This document shows positions 1-7,621 of a stretch of 64,000 bases of DNA, piece by piece. The notes below the pieces were generated by a model. The model ran no database searches. It saw only the letters and a list, made by a program, of their open reading frames with translations, and had not been told where the DNA came from. The stretch is from contig CAKSTI010000007.1 in assembly GCA_934500705.1 (NCBI GenBank), positions 73,912 through 137,911 on the forward strand. Reading direction: 5' to 3'. This stretch comes from an uncultured Clostridia bacterium (GTDB lineage: Bacteria; Bacillota; Clostridia; UMGS1810). A program made the translations under genes and the position numbers. The first letter of the stretch is position 1, and each line of letters begins with the position of its first letter.

Positions 1-467
1 TTGTATGGCGTGGCCCGGTTATCGCAGGGACGGTAAAGCAGTTCTGGACGGACGTAATCTGGGAGGACGTGGACTTTATGTTTGTGGATATGCCGCCTGG
101 AACAGGCGACGTACCGCTTACAATATTCCAGTCGCTGCCCGTCGACGGAATAGTTATAGTAACATCACCCCAGCAGCTTGTGTCAATGATTGTGGAAAAG
201 GCTGTCAATATGGCAGGAATGATGAATATTCCGATTTTGGGAATTGTGGAAAATATGGCGTACTTTGAGTGCGACAACTGCAAAAAGCGCCATAACATAT
301 ACGGCGAGAGTCACATAGACGAGATTGCTGCAAAGCACGGCATAGACACTACCGCACAGATACCCATTGACCCCAAGCTCGCAGGCGGAGCAGATGCCGG
401 TCTTATTGAACTTTTTGAGGGAAAATGGCTCGACGAACTTGCGGAAAAAATCGAAAAGGAGCTGTGA
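1..467 (+). CDS. mrp: Mrp/NBP35-type P-loop iron-sulfur carrier, C-terminal part (5' end outside window)
   Basis: The window cuts this gene; reading in frame from base 3 gives one open product ending at the TGA at 465-467. Proteins of this family are cytosolic P-loop ATPases that hold a bridging 4Fe-4S cluster and pass it to apo-enzymes. The visible part shows a VKQFW segment, the Walker B/switch stretch FVDMPPGTGD, the ATPase core segment VTSPQQ, and a CDNC pair (C-x2-C) that in this family binds the shared cluster. The Walker A motif lies outside. The GTG at 69 is an internal valine, not a start, because homology runs upstream of it. The HAD gene follows after three bases, so the two are probably co-transcribed. 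Family assignment is firm; the client proteins cannot be told. Confidence 0.93.
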   Translation, partial: VWRGPVIAGTVKQFWTDVIWEDVDFMFVDMPPGTGDVPLTIFQSLPVDGIVIVTSPQQLVSMIVEKAVNMAGMMNIPILGIVENMAYFECDNCKKRHNIYGESHIDEIAAKHGIDTTAQIPIDPKLAGGADAGLIELFEGKWLDELAEKIEKEL

Positions 468-470
468 TGA

Positions 471-1235
471 TTGGGCATATTTGAAGGCTATCTTTTGGCA
501 ACGGATTTGGACGGCACACTTTTGGGAACGGATAAAAAGGTATCCAAAGAAAACGCCGACGCTATCCGCTTTTTCCAGAGCGAGGGCGGACTGTTTACCG
601 TGGCTACCGGGCGCTATCCCGACTTTTTGTACGGATATTCCGACATTTTTACGGTAGATGAATGTGTAATCGGATTAAACGGAAATATGATATATGATAT
701 GAAAAAGCACGAGGTACGCTTTATTGCACGAATGGAAAAAGACAGGCTTAAAAATTTGCTTGACACTGCCCTATCGCACTTTGAACACGAGATATACTGC
801 ATCAAGGTAAACGACGATGTGGAAAGCTACGAATATGACGGAAAGGTTGTGCGTGATGTGTGCAAGTCCATAATAATAGCGTCCGATGCAAGGAGCGCCG
901 TTATTATAAGGGACTTTTTAAACCGTGTTTTCGGCTCGGAATTTAAGGTTGCACGCAGTTGGCCAACCGGAGTTGAGATTTTTAAAAAAGGCAGTGGCAA
1001 GGGCGAGTGCCTGCGCTATATCCGTGAAAACATCAATCCGGACATTAAGGTGACCGTGGGCGTAGGCGACTACGAAAACGACATAACTATGCTCGAAATG
1101 GCAGACATCGGCTACGCCGTAAAGAATGCGTCCGACGACGCAAAGGCGGCGGCAGACCGTGTTACCGCAGTTGACAACGACCACGGGGCAATAGCCTTCG
1201 TCATAGACGACATCAGAAAGGAACTTGCAAAATGA
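471..1235 (+). CDS. HAD-superfamily phosphatase, Cof type
   Basis: A 254-residue cytosolic hydrolase of the Cof (class IIB) branch of the HAD superfamily, which removes phosphate from sugar phosphates, nucleotides or similar small molecules. Motif I DLDGT, with both catalytic aspartates, sits at about residues 12-16. A large cap domain follows, then a lysine segment (KGECLRY) and motif IV GVGDYENDITML near residue 200, which coordinates magnesium. The start is TTG at 471, three bases after the stop of the Mrp gene; the nearby ATG at 467 is in another frame. The stop overlaps the next start (ATGA at 1232-1235), so the three genes probably form one transcript. Substrate cannot be predicted. Confidence 0.9.
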   Translation: MGIFEGYLLATDLDGTLLGTDKKVSKENADAIRFFQSEGGLFTVATGRYPDFLYGYSDIFTVDECVIGLNGNMIYDMKKHEVRFIARMEKDRLKNLLDTALSHFEHEIYCIKVNDDVESYEYDGKVVRDVCKSIIIASDARSAVIIRDFLNRVFGSEFKVARSWPTGVEIFKKGSGKGECLRYIRENINPDIKVTVGVGDYENDITMLEMADIGYAVKNASDDAKAAADRVTAVDNDHGAIAFVIDDIRKELAK

Positions 1236-1702
1236 CAAAGACTAACGCAATGCGTATGCTTGACAAGGCAAAAATCAAGTATGAAGTGATAGAATACGAA
1301 GTTGACGAAAACGATTTAAGCGGAGTGAGCATTGCCAAAAAGGCAAACCTTGACTGCGCAATGGTCTTTAAGACCTTGGTTGCAAAGGGCGACAAAACGG
1401 GGCCGATTGTGATGTGCGTTCCCGTGAACAAGGAGATAGACCTTAAAAAAGCGGCTCACGTTACGGGCAACAAAAAAATCGAAATGGTGCACGTCAAAGA
1501 CCTGCTCGCCCTCACGGGATATATCCGTGGCGGCTGTTCGCCCATCGGTATGAAAAAGAAGTTTCCCACATTTATAGACATATCGGCAAACGAGCACGAA
1601 AAAATCACCGTAAGCGCCGGAATGAGAGGCGCACAGCTCCTGCTCGGCAGAGCGGAACTTGTGGACTTTGTGGGAGCGGAGCTTTGCCCGATTACTGCGT
1701 AA
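1232..1702 (+). CDS. ybaK: Cys-tRNA(Pro)/Cys-tRNA deacylase, YbaK/EbsC family
   Basis: A 156-residue protein of YbaK length and pattern. YbaK-type enzymes hydrolyse cysteine wrongly loaded onto tRNA-Pro, a trans-editing step in translation. Visible family features are the N-terminal TNAMRMLDKAKIKYE segment, the core KTLVAKGD and VMCVPVNKEIDLKK containing the conserved lysines, and the glycine-rich TGYIRGGCSPIGMKK loop followed by FIDISA. It overlaps the HAD gene by four bases (ATGA), which indicates translational coupling, and is closed by the hairpin at 1714-1743. The family is clear; specificity for Cys-tRNA(Pro) is inherited from characterised members and not proved here. Confidence 0.92.
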   Translation: MTKTNAMRMLDKAKIKYEVIEYEVDENDLSGVSIAKKANLDCAMVFKTLVAKGDKTGPIVMCVPVNKEIDLKKAAHVTGNKKIEMVHVKDLLALTGYIRGGCSPIGMKKKFPTFIDISANEHEKITVSAGMRGAQLLLGRAELVDFVGAELCPITA

Positions 1703-1713
1703 CAAATAATTTT

Positions 1714-1743
1714 AAAACGGCGGTATTTTCACCGCCGTTTTTT
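1714..1743. terminator. Bidirectional rho-independent terminator
   Basis: An 11-bp stem AAAACGGCGGT with loop ATTTTC pairs with ACCGCCGTTTT and is followed by Ts. The complement also ends in a T run, so it can stop both the rightward mrp-HAD-ybaK transcript and the leftward GH36/MBL transcript that meet here. Confidence 0.9.
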
Positions 1744-1763
1744 GCTGACCGAAAAGTGCCTTT

Positions 1764-2585
1764 TCAGTCAACAATTTTCTGCTTTTCCGTGTCAAACACC
1801 GTGTTATTATCAAAACTTGTTATGTTTGTCATACCGAGTTTTTCCGCCCACTTTATCGTTTCCGGGGTTTTGAAATTGCCTTTGCCCGGCTCACCGCCGA
1901 GGTAGGGAGTGTTGTCCCAGAGCCACTTGGGAGTCGGCCAAAAGGCAAACCTTGCGCCGATTTTTTCGTACACGTCAAAATCAACGCCGTACTGACCGTG
2001 GTGCGCCATCTGCACGGCGGTTGCCCGTATTTTGCCGCCGGCGGTTTCTATAAGCTTTTCTCCTCCCTCAACGCCAAGGTCGCCTAAGAAAATCATCGAA
2101 AACTCCCCCTCCGACAGCCTTAAAACAACGGATTGGTTGTTAGGATTGTTTACGGTTATCTCAGGATTATCCACACCTATGACCTCAATGCCGACGCCGT
2201 CTATACAAAACTTATCGCCGAGGTGCATTTGGTGCATAGGGATATTGCACTCGCTCTCAAATTCAAGCCACTCGTCAAGCTCCTTTTTCTCGCTTTCGGG
2301 GAGTGCGTCTTTGGCATCTCCCGTGCAGTTATTGCGCCAAAAGCCGTTTATCTCAATATCCGCACCGCCACGGACAAGCTCCATAACGCTTGCGTAATGG
2401 TCGGAGTGGTTGTGCGTTATAAACCACATATCAACCTTTCCGCCCCAATCCTTAATAACCTTTTCGAGCGGGGCGCCCTGTCCGTAACCGCCGCCGTCTA
2501 TTACAATCAGTTTTCCGTTTTTGGTCTTAATAACATAACCCATCATCTGAACGGGCGTGCAGTTGGTAAGCTGGCATATAAGCAT
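1764..2585 (-). CDS. MBL-fold metallohydrolase (ComEC C-terminal-like)
   Basis: A 273-residue stand-alone metallo-beta-lactamase-fold protein. The metal-binding motif is THNHSDHYAS (HxHxDH), with later ligands in IFLGDLGVEG and in MAHHGQYG. The N-terminal IDGGGYGQG strand and the FLGDL/AHHG pattern resemble the MBL domain of ComEC and related secreted or cytosolic hydrolases. There is no signal peptide or membrane segment, so it is probably cytosolic. Its start codon overlaps the stop of the GH36-like gene in a TAATG arrangement, so the two are translationally coupled. Substrate unknown; a role next to a glycosidase is only suggested by context. Confidence 0.85.
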   Translation of the reverse strand: MLICQLTNCTPVQMMGYVIKTKNGKLIVIDGGGYGQGAPLEKVIKDWGGKVDMWFITHNHSDHYASVMELVRGGADIEINGFWRNNCTGDAKDALPESEKKELDEWLEFESECNIPMHQMHLGDKFCIDGVGIEVIGVDNPEITVNNPNNQSVVLRLSEGEFSMIFLGDLGVEGGEKLIETAGGKIRATAVQMAHHGQYGVDFDVYEKIGARFAFWPTPKWLWDNTPYLGGEPGKGNFKTPETIKWAEKLGMTNITSFDNNTVFDTEKQKIVD

Positions 2586-3862
2586 TACAAATCTCTCCTT
2601 TTGCCGTCTTTTGAATACAAACCGTTAATTTCCCTTGCGACACGCTCGCAGACCTCCTGCGAGAATATGTCCGGCAGATAGGAAACCGTGGGATAGCCGC
2701 CGCTCTCCTTTGCATACTGCATAAGAATGTCGAGGTGCTCCAAATAATCGTTTGCGCACGAGAGCGGAGCATTAGTACCTATGTGGTCAAGGTTTAGTAT
2801 TCTGTCCGGCGACGAATTGCGGCACACGACGTAGTGACCGCTCACAACCTTGCGCCAGTTGCCGTCGGGGTCAAAGGCGGCGTCGTTTATGCGCACGGTG
2901 TCGGCATATCTTGTTGCAAAGATGTCGGGAATGTGCGTTTCCACCTCAACGTCGGAATTTATACTCTTTATGACGCCGTTTATAATTCTCAAAAGTTCAA
3001 TCATTTCGTCCTTTGGACCGTAGGAAATATCCAGCTTAAACTTCATAAATCCGATGCCTGTGTAATATTCAAATATCTTTCGGTAGTAATCTGTCAGTAT
3101 GTCCTCACGTGGCAAGATGTTGTACCAGTTCATCTCCTCGTTGTAAGGCGTGCCGATAACGGACGGGTTCTCCTTTGCAAGACAGCAGTCACGGGTGAAT
3201 GTAAACGGCGTGAGCCACAGTCCGGGGATAAAACCCTCGCTCTTAATATCCGCTATCATCTTTTCAAAGTTCGGAAACTTTTTCCTGTCAACCTCCCAGT
3301 TGCCGAGAGAGTACGTATCGTCACGCATACTGCCGACTGCCCAGCCGTCATCAATGGTAAATTTGCCGCACGGGAGCGACAGCTTTTTGACCCTTTCGAG
3401 ATAGTCGTATATAAACCGCTCGTTCATAACCTCGGAGTTGGTAACGCCCGACAGCGCCGCCTGCTTTGCCTGCTCCACCCAGGTGCAGTATTCAAGGTCT
3501 GACCAAAAATCTCTGTTTTGCTTGCCGTCGGCAAAAGCCGCACTGTACTTTTTCCACTCGTCAAAGGGATTGCAATTCTCGCTTGCATAGAGTCGCTGAC
3601 CCTTGGGAACGGTGACGGTTAAAAACATACTGCCGTCGTACTCAAAGCGTCCGCCGCAGTTTTCCATAAAGCCGAAAAAGCTCTCCCCTGCCAGAACAAC
3701 GGGCGAGCCCGACGTGCTCGACGCCCCGATTGCAAACGGGTCGTACGAAAACGGCTCGGACACAGTGTATGCGTTCTCGCCCCACACATTGTAAAAGGGC
3801 AGAAAGAGCGGCGGGTCTACTCTGAATTTGAATTTTTCTTCCGATTGAACTTCGTAAATCAT
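2585..3862 (-). CDS. GH36-like (clan GH-D) glycoside hydrolase, short form
   Basis: A 425-residue cytosolic protein without signal peptide. The central block FTIDDGWA, then GNWEVDRKKFPN, then GFIPGLWLTPF is the strand-by-strand pattern of clan GH-D barrels (GH27/31/36 alpha-galactosidases). FMKFKLDISY fits the segment with the aspartate nucleophile, and VETHIPDIFATRYADTVRIND fits the acid/base region. At 425 residues it is shorter than typical GH36 enzymes (about 700) and appears to lack the large N-terminal beta-sandwich, so its substrate may differ. Start ATG at 3862 follows an AGGAGA site. It is the first gene of a two-gene operon divergent from an AraC regulator, with candidate operator repeats in between. 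Confidence 0.75.
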   Translation of the reverse strand: MIYEVQSEEKFKFRVDPPLFLPFYNVWGENAYTVSEPFSYDPFAIGASSTSGSPVVLAGESFFGFMENCGGRFEYDGSMFLTVTVPKGQRLYASENCNPFDEWKKYSAAFADGKQNRDFWSDLEYCTWVEQAKQAALSGVTNSEVMNERFIYDYLERVKKLSLPCGKFTIDDGWAVGSMRDDTYSLGNWEVDRKKFPNFEKMIADIKSEGFIPGLWLTPFTFTRDCCLAKENPSVIGTPYNEEMNWYNILPREDILTDYYRKIFEYYTGIGFMKFKLDISYGPKDEMIELLRIINGVIKSINSDVEVETHIPDIFATRYADTVRINDAAFDPDGNWRKVVSGHYVVCRNSSPDRILNLDHIGTNAPLSCANDYLEHLDILMQYAKESGGYPTVSYLPDIFSQEVCERVAREINGLYSKDGKRRDL

Positions 3863-3875
3863 AATTTTCTCCTAA

Positions 3876-3939
3876 AACAATATTGCTTTTTTATTGACAT
3901 TTTTCTCACAAGTGTTATAATTAAAATAACGATATTGCT
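3876..3939. promoter_or_regulatory. Divergent control region: consensus promoter for araC plus two 12-bp operator repeats
   Basis: TTGACA (3894-3899), 16 bases, TATAAT (3916-3921) reads rightward into the AraC gene. Two near-identical boxes, AACAATATTGCT (3876-3887) and AACGATATTGCT (3928-3939), lie in direct orientation 52 bp apart, close to five helical turns. The same box recurs upstream of the amino-sugar operon at 9636-9647, so these are probably binding sites for one regulator, most simply the adjacent AraC protein. Confidence 0.7.
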
Positions 3940-3960
3940 GTTTTGCGAGGTGTTGTTTTT

Positions 3961-4833
3961 ATGGACAGAGAATTTTTTGAGGCGCACTCATTTACGGGTC
4001 TTGACCTGCCGTTTTACTTTGAGGAAACCACGCTTGAACACAGCGTGAACCACGACACAAACTGGCACCCGAATATTGAAATTCTCTATGTTGCCGCCGG
4101 CTGCGGAGTGGTGACGTGCGGAAAAACGCCGTACCGCATATCGGAGGGGGATATTTTTATTATCAATTCCAACCTCCCCCACGGTGTTGACTCCGAAACC
4201 AAAATTAAGTATTACTTCCTCATTCCCGACCGTGACTTTTGCATTTTAAACGGCATAGACACCTGCTCGGTACGCTTTAAACAGCTTGTGCACGATGATG
4301 CCGCAGTAAAACTCTACCAAAACATAATTGACGAGTACAACTGCTCTCTCCCCCACCGCAGTGCCGGGGTGCGCCACGCCGTGATGTCGCTCATACTGTA
4401 CCTTGCCCGCAGTTACACCGAGGGCGGAAGCACGGGCGTCTCCGCCGAAAAGGACGAAAACCTGCGCCTTGCCATAGGCTATATGTACTCAAACTTTAAC
4501 AAACAGCTCACCTTGGAGGACGTTGCCGCCCAGGTGGGTCTGAGCAAATACTACTTCGGCAGGGAATTTAAACGCCTGACGGGCGAAACGCCGTTTGAGT
4601 TTATCCACCGCATACGGTGCGAATACGCAAAAAAGATGATGTCCTACGGGGTTAAATCCGTACAGGAAATCTGCGACATATGCGGTTTTGAGAGTGCGTC
4701 GTACTTTGCAAAAATCTTTAAAAGATACGTCGGCTGTTCTCCCAACTCCTACGCCAAATCGGTGAGGTATGCCGCACCTACAACGCCGGCATCGCCTTTA
4801 AGCTCCGATATTACAACCGGCGTCTTAAAGTGA
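3961..4833 (+). CDS. AraC-family transcriptional regulator
   Basis: A 290-residue regulator with an N-terminal cupin sensor (about 25-130, with HPNIEILYVAAGCGVV and GDIFIINSNLPHGVD) and a C-terminal double helix-turn-helix (about 180-275: LTLEDVAAQVGLSKYYFGREFKRLTGETPFEFI, then VQEICDICGFESASYFAKIFKRYVGCSP). I place the start at ATG 3961 because GCGAGGTG lies just upstream; a TTG at 3943 is also open. It is divergent from the GH36-like operon and next to the amino-sugar operon, and probably senses a sugar. The last 28 codons run antisense through the end of the ROK gene, beyond the usual AraC end, so the original stop may have been lost. Confidence 0.88.
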   Translation: MDREFFEAHSFTGLDLPFYFEETTLEHSVNHDTNWHPNIEILYVAAGCGVVTCGKTPYRISEGDIFIINSNLPHGVDSETKIKYYFLIPDRDFCILNGIDTCSVRFKQLVHDDAAVKLYQNIIDEYNCSLPHRSAGVRHAVMSLILYLARSYTEGGSTGVSAEKDENLRLAIGYMYSNFNKQLTLEDVAAQVGLSKYYFGREFKRLTGETPFEFIHRIRCEYAKKMMSYGVKSVQEICDICGFESASYFAKIFKRYVGCSPNSYAKSVRYAAPTTPASPLSSDITTGVLK

Positions 4834-6512
4834 ATTTTGCTCTGCACAGCGTCTATAAAGCCTTCCCCGTGCTCCGTTATTCCCCCGGAGAGGACAACGG
4901 CGTCGGGGTCTAAGATATTAATAAGGCTGTCTATTCCCACGGCGAGTATGCTTGTGTACCCGTCCATTACTTCTGCTGCCGCTTTGCACCCTTCGTCCAG
5001 GGCGGCAAAGATTATCTCACCGTTTAAGCTGTTTCCGTTTTCACGGTACATACGTGCCAGAATACTGCCGTCATTTTGTGCAATGTTCTCCTTTGCCATA
5101 CGCACAAGCGCCGTCACAGATGCGTACTGCTCAAAGCAGCCGCTCTGACCGCAGGGGCACGCTCTGCCGCCGAACGCCTGAATTATCATATGTCCGAGTT
5201 CCGCCATATTGCCGTTTCCGAGCATAAGTCTGCCGTCTGCGGATATGCTGCCGCCTATGCCCGTGCCGAGGGTTAGCATAACGGTGCTTTTGTACCTTCT
5301 GCCGGCTCCGCATTTAATCTCAGCAAGTCCTGCGCAGTTGGCGTCGTTTTCTATCTCAATCTGTGTGCCCAAGCGCTGTTCGAGCATCGCTTTGAGCGGT
5401 GTGCCGTCAAGCGGCAGATTGTCGGCAGTGACAATGCCGTCCGCAACGGTACCCGGAACGCCCACGCCGATAAACTCAAAGCTGTACCTCTCCCCTATCC
5501 TTGCGCACTCTGCGGCAATGCCGTCGGCAAGCGCTTCTGCGCTCGAAAGGTCGGTTTTAATTCTGCTTTTAAATACAAGGTTTCCGTTTTCCACAATACC
5601 GAACTTTGTATTTGTACCGCCTATGTCTATGCCTAGGCAGTGGGGACTCGAACCCGCATTGCCTGTCGACTGAATTTTCACAAAGCCTTCCGCCTTGTCG
5701 GTCTTGACGGGCGTCAGTATTTTCAAGGGATTTACTGCCGTTACGGGGAAAATTGCTTTGTGAAACCAATGTGGGTCCGAGTCCCCACTGCCTAATCTTA
5801 CACGGTTTCCGTAAGCCTCGGAGTCACAGAGCAGAACTGCGTCACGGTGGACGTTTAAAACGGACGCCGGGACGGAAGTGCTGACCTCGTTCTTTAACAG
5901 TTCGCCCACGGCGTGAGCCTTGTCCGCTCCGCTTGCAATGATCACAATTTTTTTAGCCTTTAAAATAGCTCCCACGCCCATAGTAATTGCTTTTTTGGGC
6001 ACGTCCGCCTCGGAGGCGAAAAAGCGAGAGTTTGCCTCAATGGTGCTCTGCGTAAGCGAGGTAAGATGCGTTTTGCAATCCAGGCTCTCGCTCGGCTCGT
6101 TAAAGCCGATGTGGCCGTTTTTGCCTATGCCGAGAATTTGCAAGTCTATTCCGCCGCTCTGTGCAATCATATCATCGTATCTTTGGCACTCCTTTTCGGC
6201 GTCTTTTGCCTCGCCGCTCGGAATGTGGATATTCTCCGCCTTTAAATTGACCTTGGAATAGAGATGCTTGTTCATAAAGTAATGATAACTCTGCGCATTG
6301 TCCTTTGAAATGGGATAGTATTCGTCAAGGTTAAAAACTGTGACCTTGGAAAAGTCCAAATTCATTGCCGCAAGCTCACGGTACATTCCCACAGGGCTTG
6401 AACCCGTGGCAAGACCGAGAACGCTGTTCGGCTTTTTTTCTATCTGTTCGGCAACAATTTCTGCCGCCTTCTTTGAAATTTCGTCATAATTTTTGCACAA
6501 TATTACCTGCAT
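4749..6512 (-). CDS. nagB: Glucosamine-6-phosphate deaminase fused to ROK sugar kinase, with a mobile-element linker
   Basis: A 587-residue two-enzyme fusion. Residues 1 to about 236 are NagB, which converts glucosamine-6-P to fructose-6-P and ammonia: phosphate loop LGLATGSSPVGMYREL, FNLDEYYP, and catalytic segment GIGKNGHIGFNEP. Residues from about 293 are a ROK kinase: GIDIGGTNTKFGIVENG, a GVGVPG segment, ENDANCAGLAE with the catalytic Asp, GTGIGGS, and a Cys-rich zinc site (CPCGQSGCFEQYAS). The 53 residues between are encoded by a TA-flanked palindromic element at 5636-5792. Removing the element plus one TA leaves an uninterrupted frame (VRL joined to GIDIGGT), so the fusion probably predates the insertion. 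ATG 6512 overlaps nagA by ten bases. It is the last gene of the amino-sugar operon. Activity of either half is untested. Confidence 0.92.
   Translation of the reverse strand: MQVILCKNYDEISKKAAEIVAEQIEKKPNSVLGLATGSSPVGMYRELAAMNLDFSKVTVFNLDEYYPISKDNAQSYHYFMNKHLYSKVNLKAENIHIPSGEAKDAEKECQRYDDMIAQSGGIDLQILGIGKNGHIGFNEPSESLDCKTHLTSLTQSTIEANSRFFASEADVPKKAITMGVGAILKAKKIVIIASGADKAHAVGELLKNEVSTSVPASVLNVHRDAVLLCDSEAYGNRVRLGSGDSDPHWFHKAIFPVTAVNPLKILTPVKTDKAEGFVKIQSTGNAGSSPHCLGIDIGGTNTKFGIVENGNLVFKSRIKTDLSSAEALADGIAAECARIGERYSFEFIGVGVPGTVADGIVTADNLPLDGTPLKAMLEQRLGTQIEIENDANCAGLAEIKCGAGRRYKSTVMLTLGTGIGGSISADGRLMLGNGNMAELGHMIIQAFGGRACPCGQSGCFEQYASVTALVRMAKENIAQNDGSILARMYRENGNSLNGEIIFAALDEGCKAAAEVMDGYTSILAVGIDSLINILDPDAVVLSGGITEHGEGFIDAVQSKIHFKTPVVISELKGDAGVVGAAYLTDLA
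5636..5792. mobile_element. 157-bp TA-flanked palindromic element (MITE/RPE-like), in frame inside nagB-ROK
   Basis: The ends GGCAGTGGGGACTCG and, inverted, CGAGTCCCCACTGCC form terminal inverted repeats that run on for about 25 bp with two mismatches, and TTTCACAAAGC recurs in both arms. TA dinucleotides flank it at 5634-5635 and 5793-5794, as expected for a TA target duplication. The 157 bp plus one TA is 159 bp, exactly 53 codons, and the minus strand is open throughout. It shares both ends and most internal sequence with the 275-bp copy at 36938-37212. It carries no transposase gene. Confidence 0.9.
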
Positions 6513-7621
6513 TTTGCGTACTCCCTTTTTCCTCTTACGTAAACCTCACGGATTTCAAGATTTTCGTCAGCAATTACAAAGTTTGCCATCTTTCCGCACT
6601 CCAACGTGCCCATAGTGTCAAGAACACCGAGAACGCAAGCCGGGTTGTACGTAGCCATACGCACGGCGTCCTCCGCCGGTATGCCTATGCCCGTAAGGCG
6701 AACCATATTCATATACAAATTGGCGGACGCCCCGTTTATCGTTCCGTCAGCAAGCCTTGCAAGACCGTCCGTGACGTCAACCTCGCAGTAGTCTTTGACG
6801 TAGTGCCCGTCGGGGAGTCCTGCGCAAAAAAGCGAGTCGCTGATTAGCACAATCCTCTCCGCTCCGAAAATGCGGTACGCCGCCCTAATCATAGAGTCGC
6901 ATACGTGCATACCGTCGCCGATAAGCTCAACAAACGCCCCGCAGTCCATAGCCGCACCCACAAGGTGCGTGTCACGGTGGTGGAACGCCCCCATACCGTT
7001 AAAGAGGTGCGTAACAAGCGTTGCCCCTGCCTCAAAGCCTTTAACTGCGGTATCGTAATCTGCCGGTGTGTGAGCAAGCGACATAACAACATCGGGTGAC
7101 TTTGCCCGTATAAAGTCCAATGAACCGTCAAGGTCGGGCGCAATGTCCACGATTTTAATTTTGCCGTTTGCCGCTGCCTGATACTCGTCAAAGAGTTCAA
7201 AGCTCGGATTGCACAAATACCGCACATCGTTGCCGCCGCATTTTTCCACAGTGAGAAACGGGCCTTCAAGGTTTATGCCGCACACAACCGCACCGTCGTC
7301 GGCGGAGTAGTTGCCAACGGCTTTTAGCGAATTTATCAGCTTTTCGTGCTCAACGGGTTCGGTGGAGGGGCAAATGGCTGTTATGCCGTTTTTTGCCTCG
7401 TATTTTGCAATTTTGTGTATGGCGTCATACGTGCCGTCAACAACTTCTGCCCCGTCACAGCCGTGAAAGTGCAGGTCTATAAGACCGGGGATAACGTACA
7501 TTCCCTCGGCGTCCTTTACTTCGCCGACGGCGGCATCACAGAGAATGCCGCCGTCGAAGCAAAGGTCCTTGTTTTCAAACTTAAAATTTTCGGTATACAC
7601 CTTTGCATTTTTTATTATCAT
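6503..7621 (-). CDS. nagA: N-acetylglucosamine-6-phosphate deacetylase
   Basis: A 372-residue amidohydrolase that removes acetate from GlcNAc-6-P, the step before NagB. Visible family motifs in order are PGLIDLHFHG (metal-binding HxH), INLEGPFL (metal-binding Glu), SLAHTPADYDTA, THLFNGMGAFHHRDT, GDGMHV and ISDSLFCAG, whose Asp matches the catalytic Asp, and near the end GTLECGKMANFVI. Length is normal for NagA. Its start overlaps the stop of the Gfo/Idh/MocA gene (ATGA at 7618-7621), and its end overlaps nagB by ten bases, so translation of the three is coupled. Function is well supported by sequence and by the adjacent deaminase. Confidence 0.95.
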   Translation of the reverse strand: MIIKNAKVYTENFKFENKDLCFDGGILCDAAVGEVKDAEGMYVIPGLIDLHFHGCDGAEVVDGTYDAIHKIAKYEAKNGITAICPSTEPVEHEKLINSLKAVGNYSADDGAVVCGINLEGPFLTVEKCGGNDVRYLCNPSFELFDEYQAAANGKIKIVDIAPDLDGSLDFIRAKSPDVVMSLAHTPADYDTAVKGFEAGATLVTHLFNGMGAFHHRDTHLVGAAMDCGAFVELIGDGMHVCDSMIRAAYRIFGAERIVLISDSLFCAGLPDGHYVKDYCEVDVTDGLARLADGTINGASANLYMNMVRLTGIGIPAEDAVRMATYNPACVLGVLDTMGTLECGKMANFVIADENLEIREVYVRGKREYAKCR

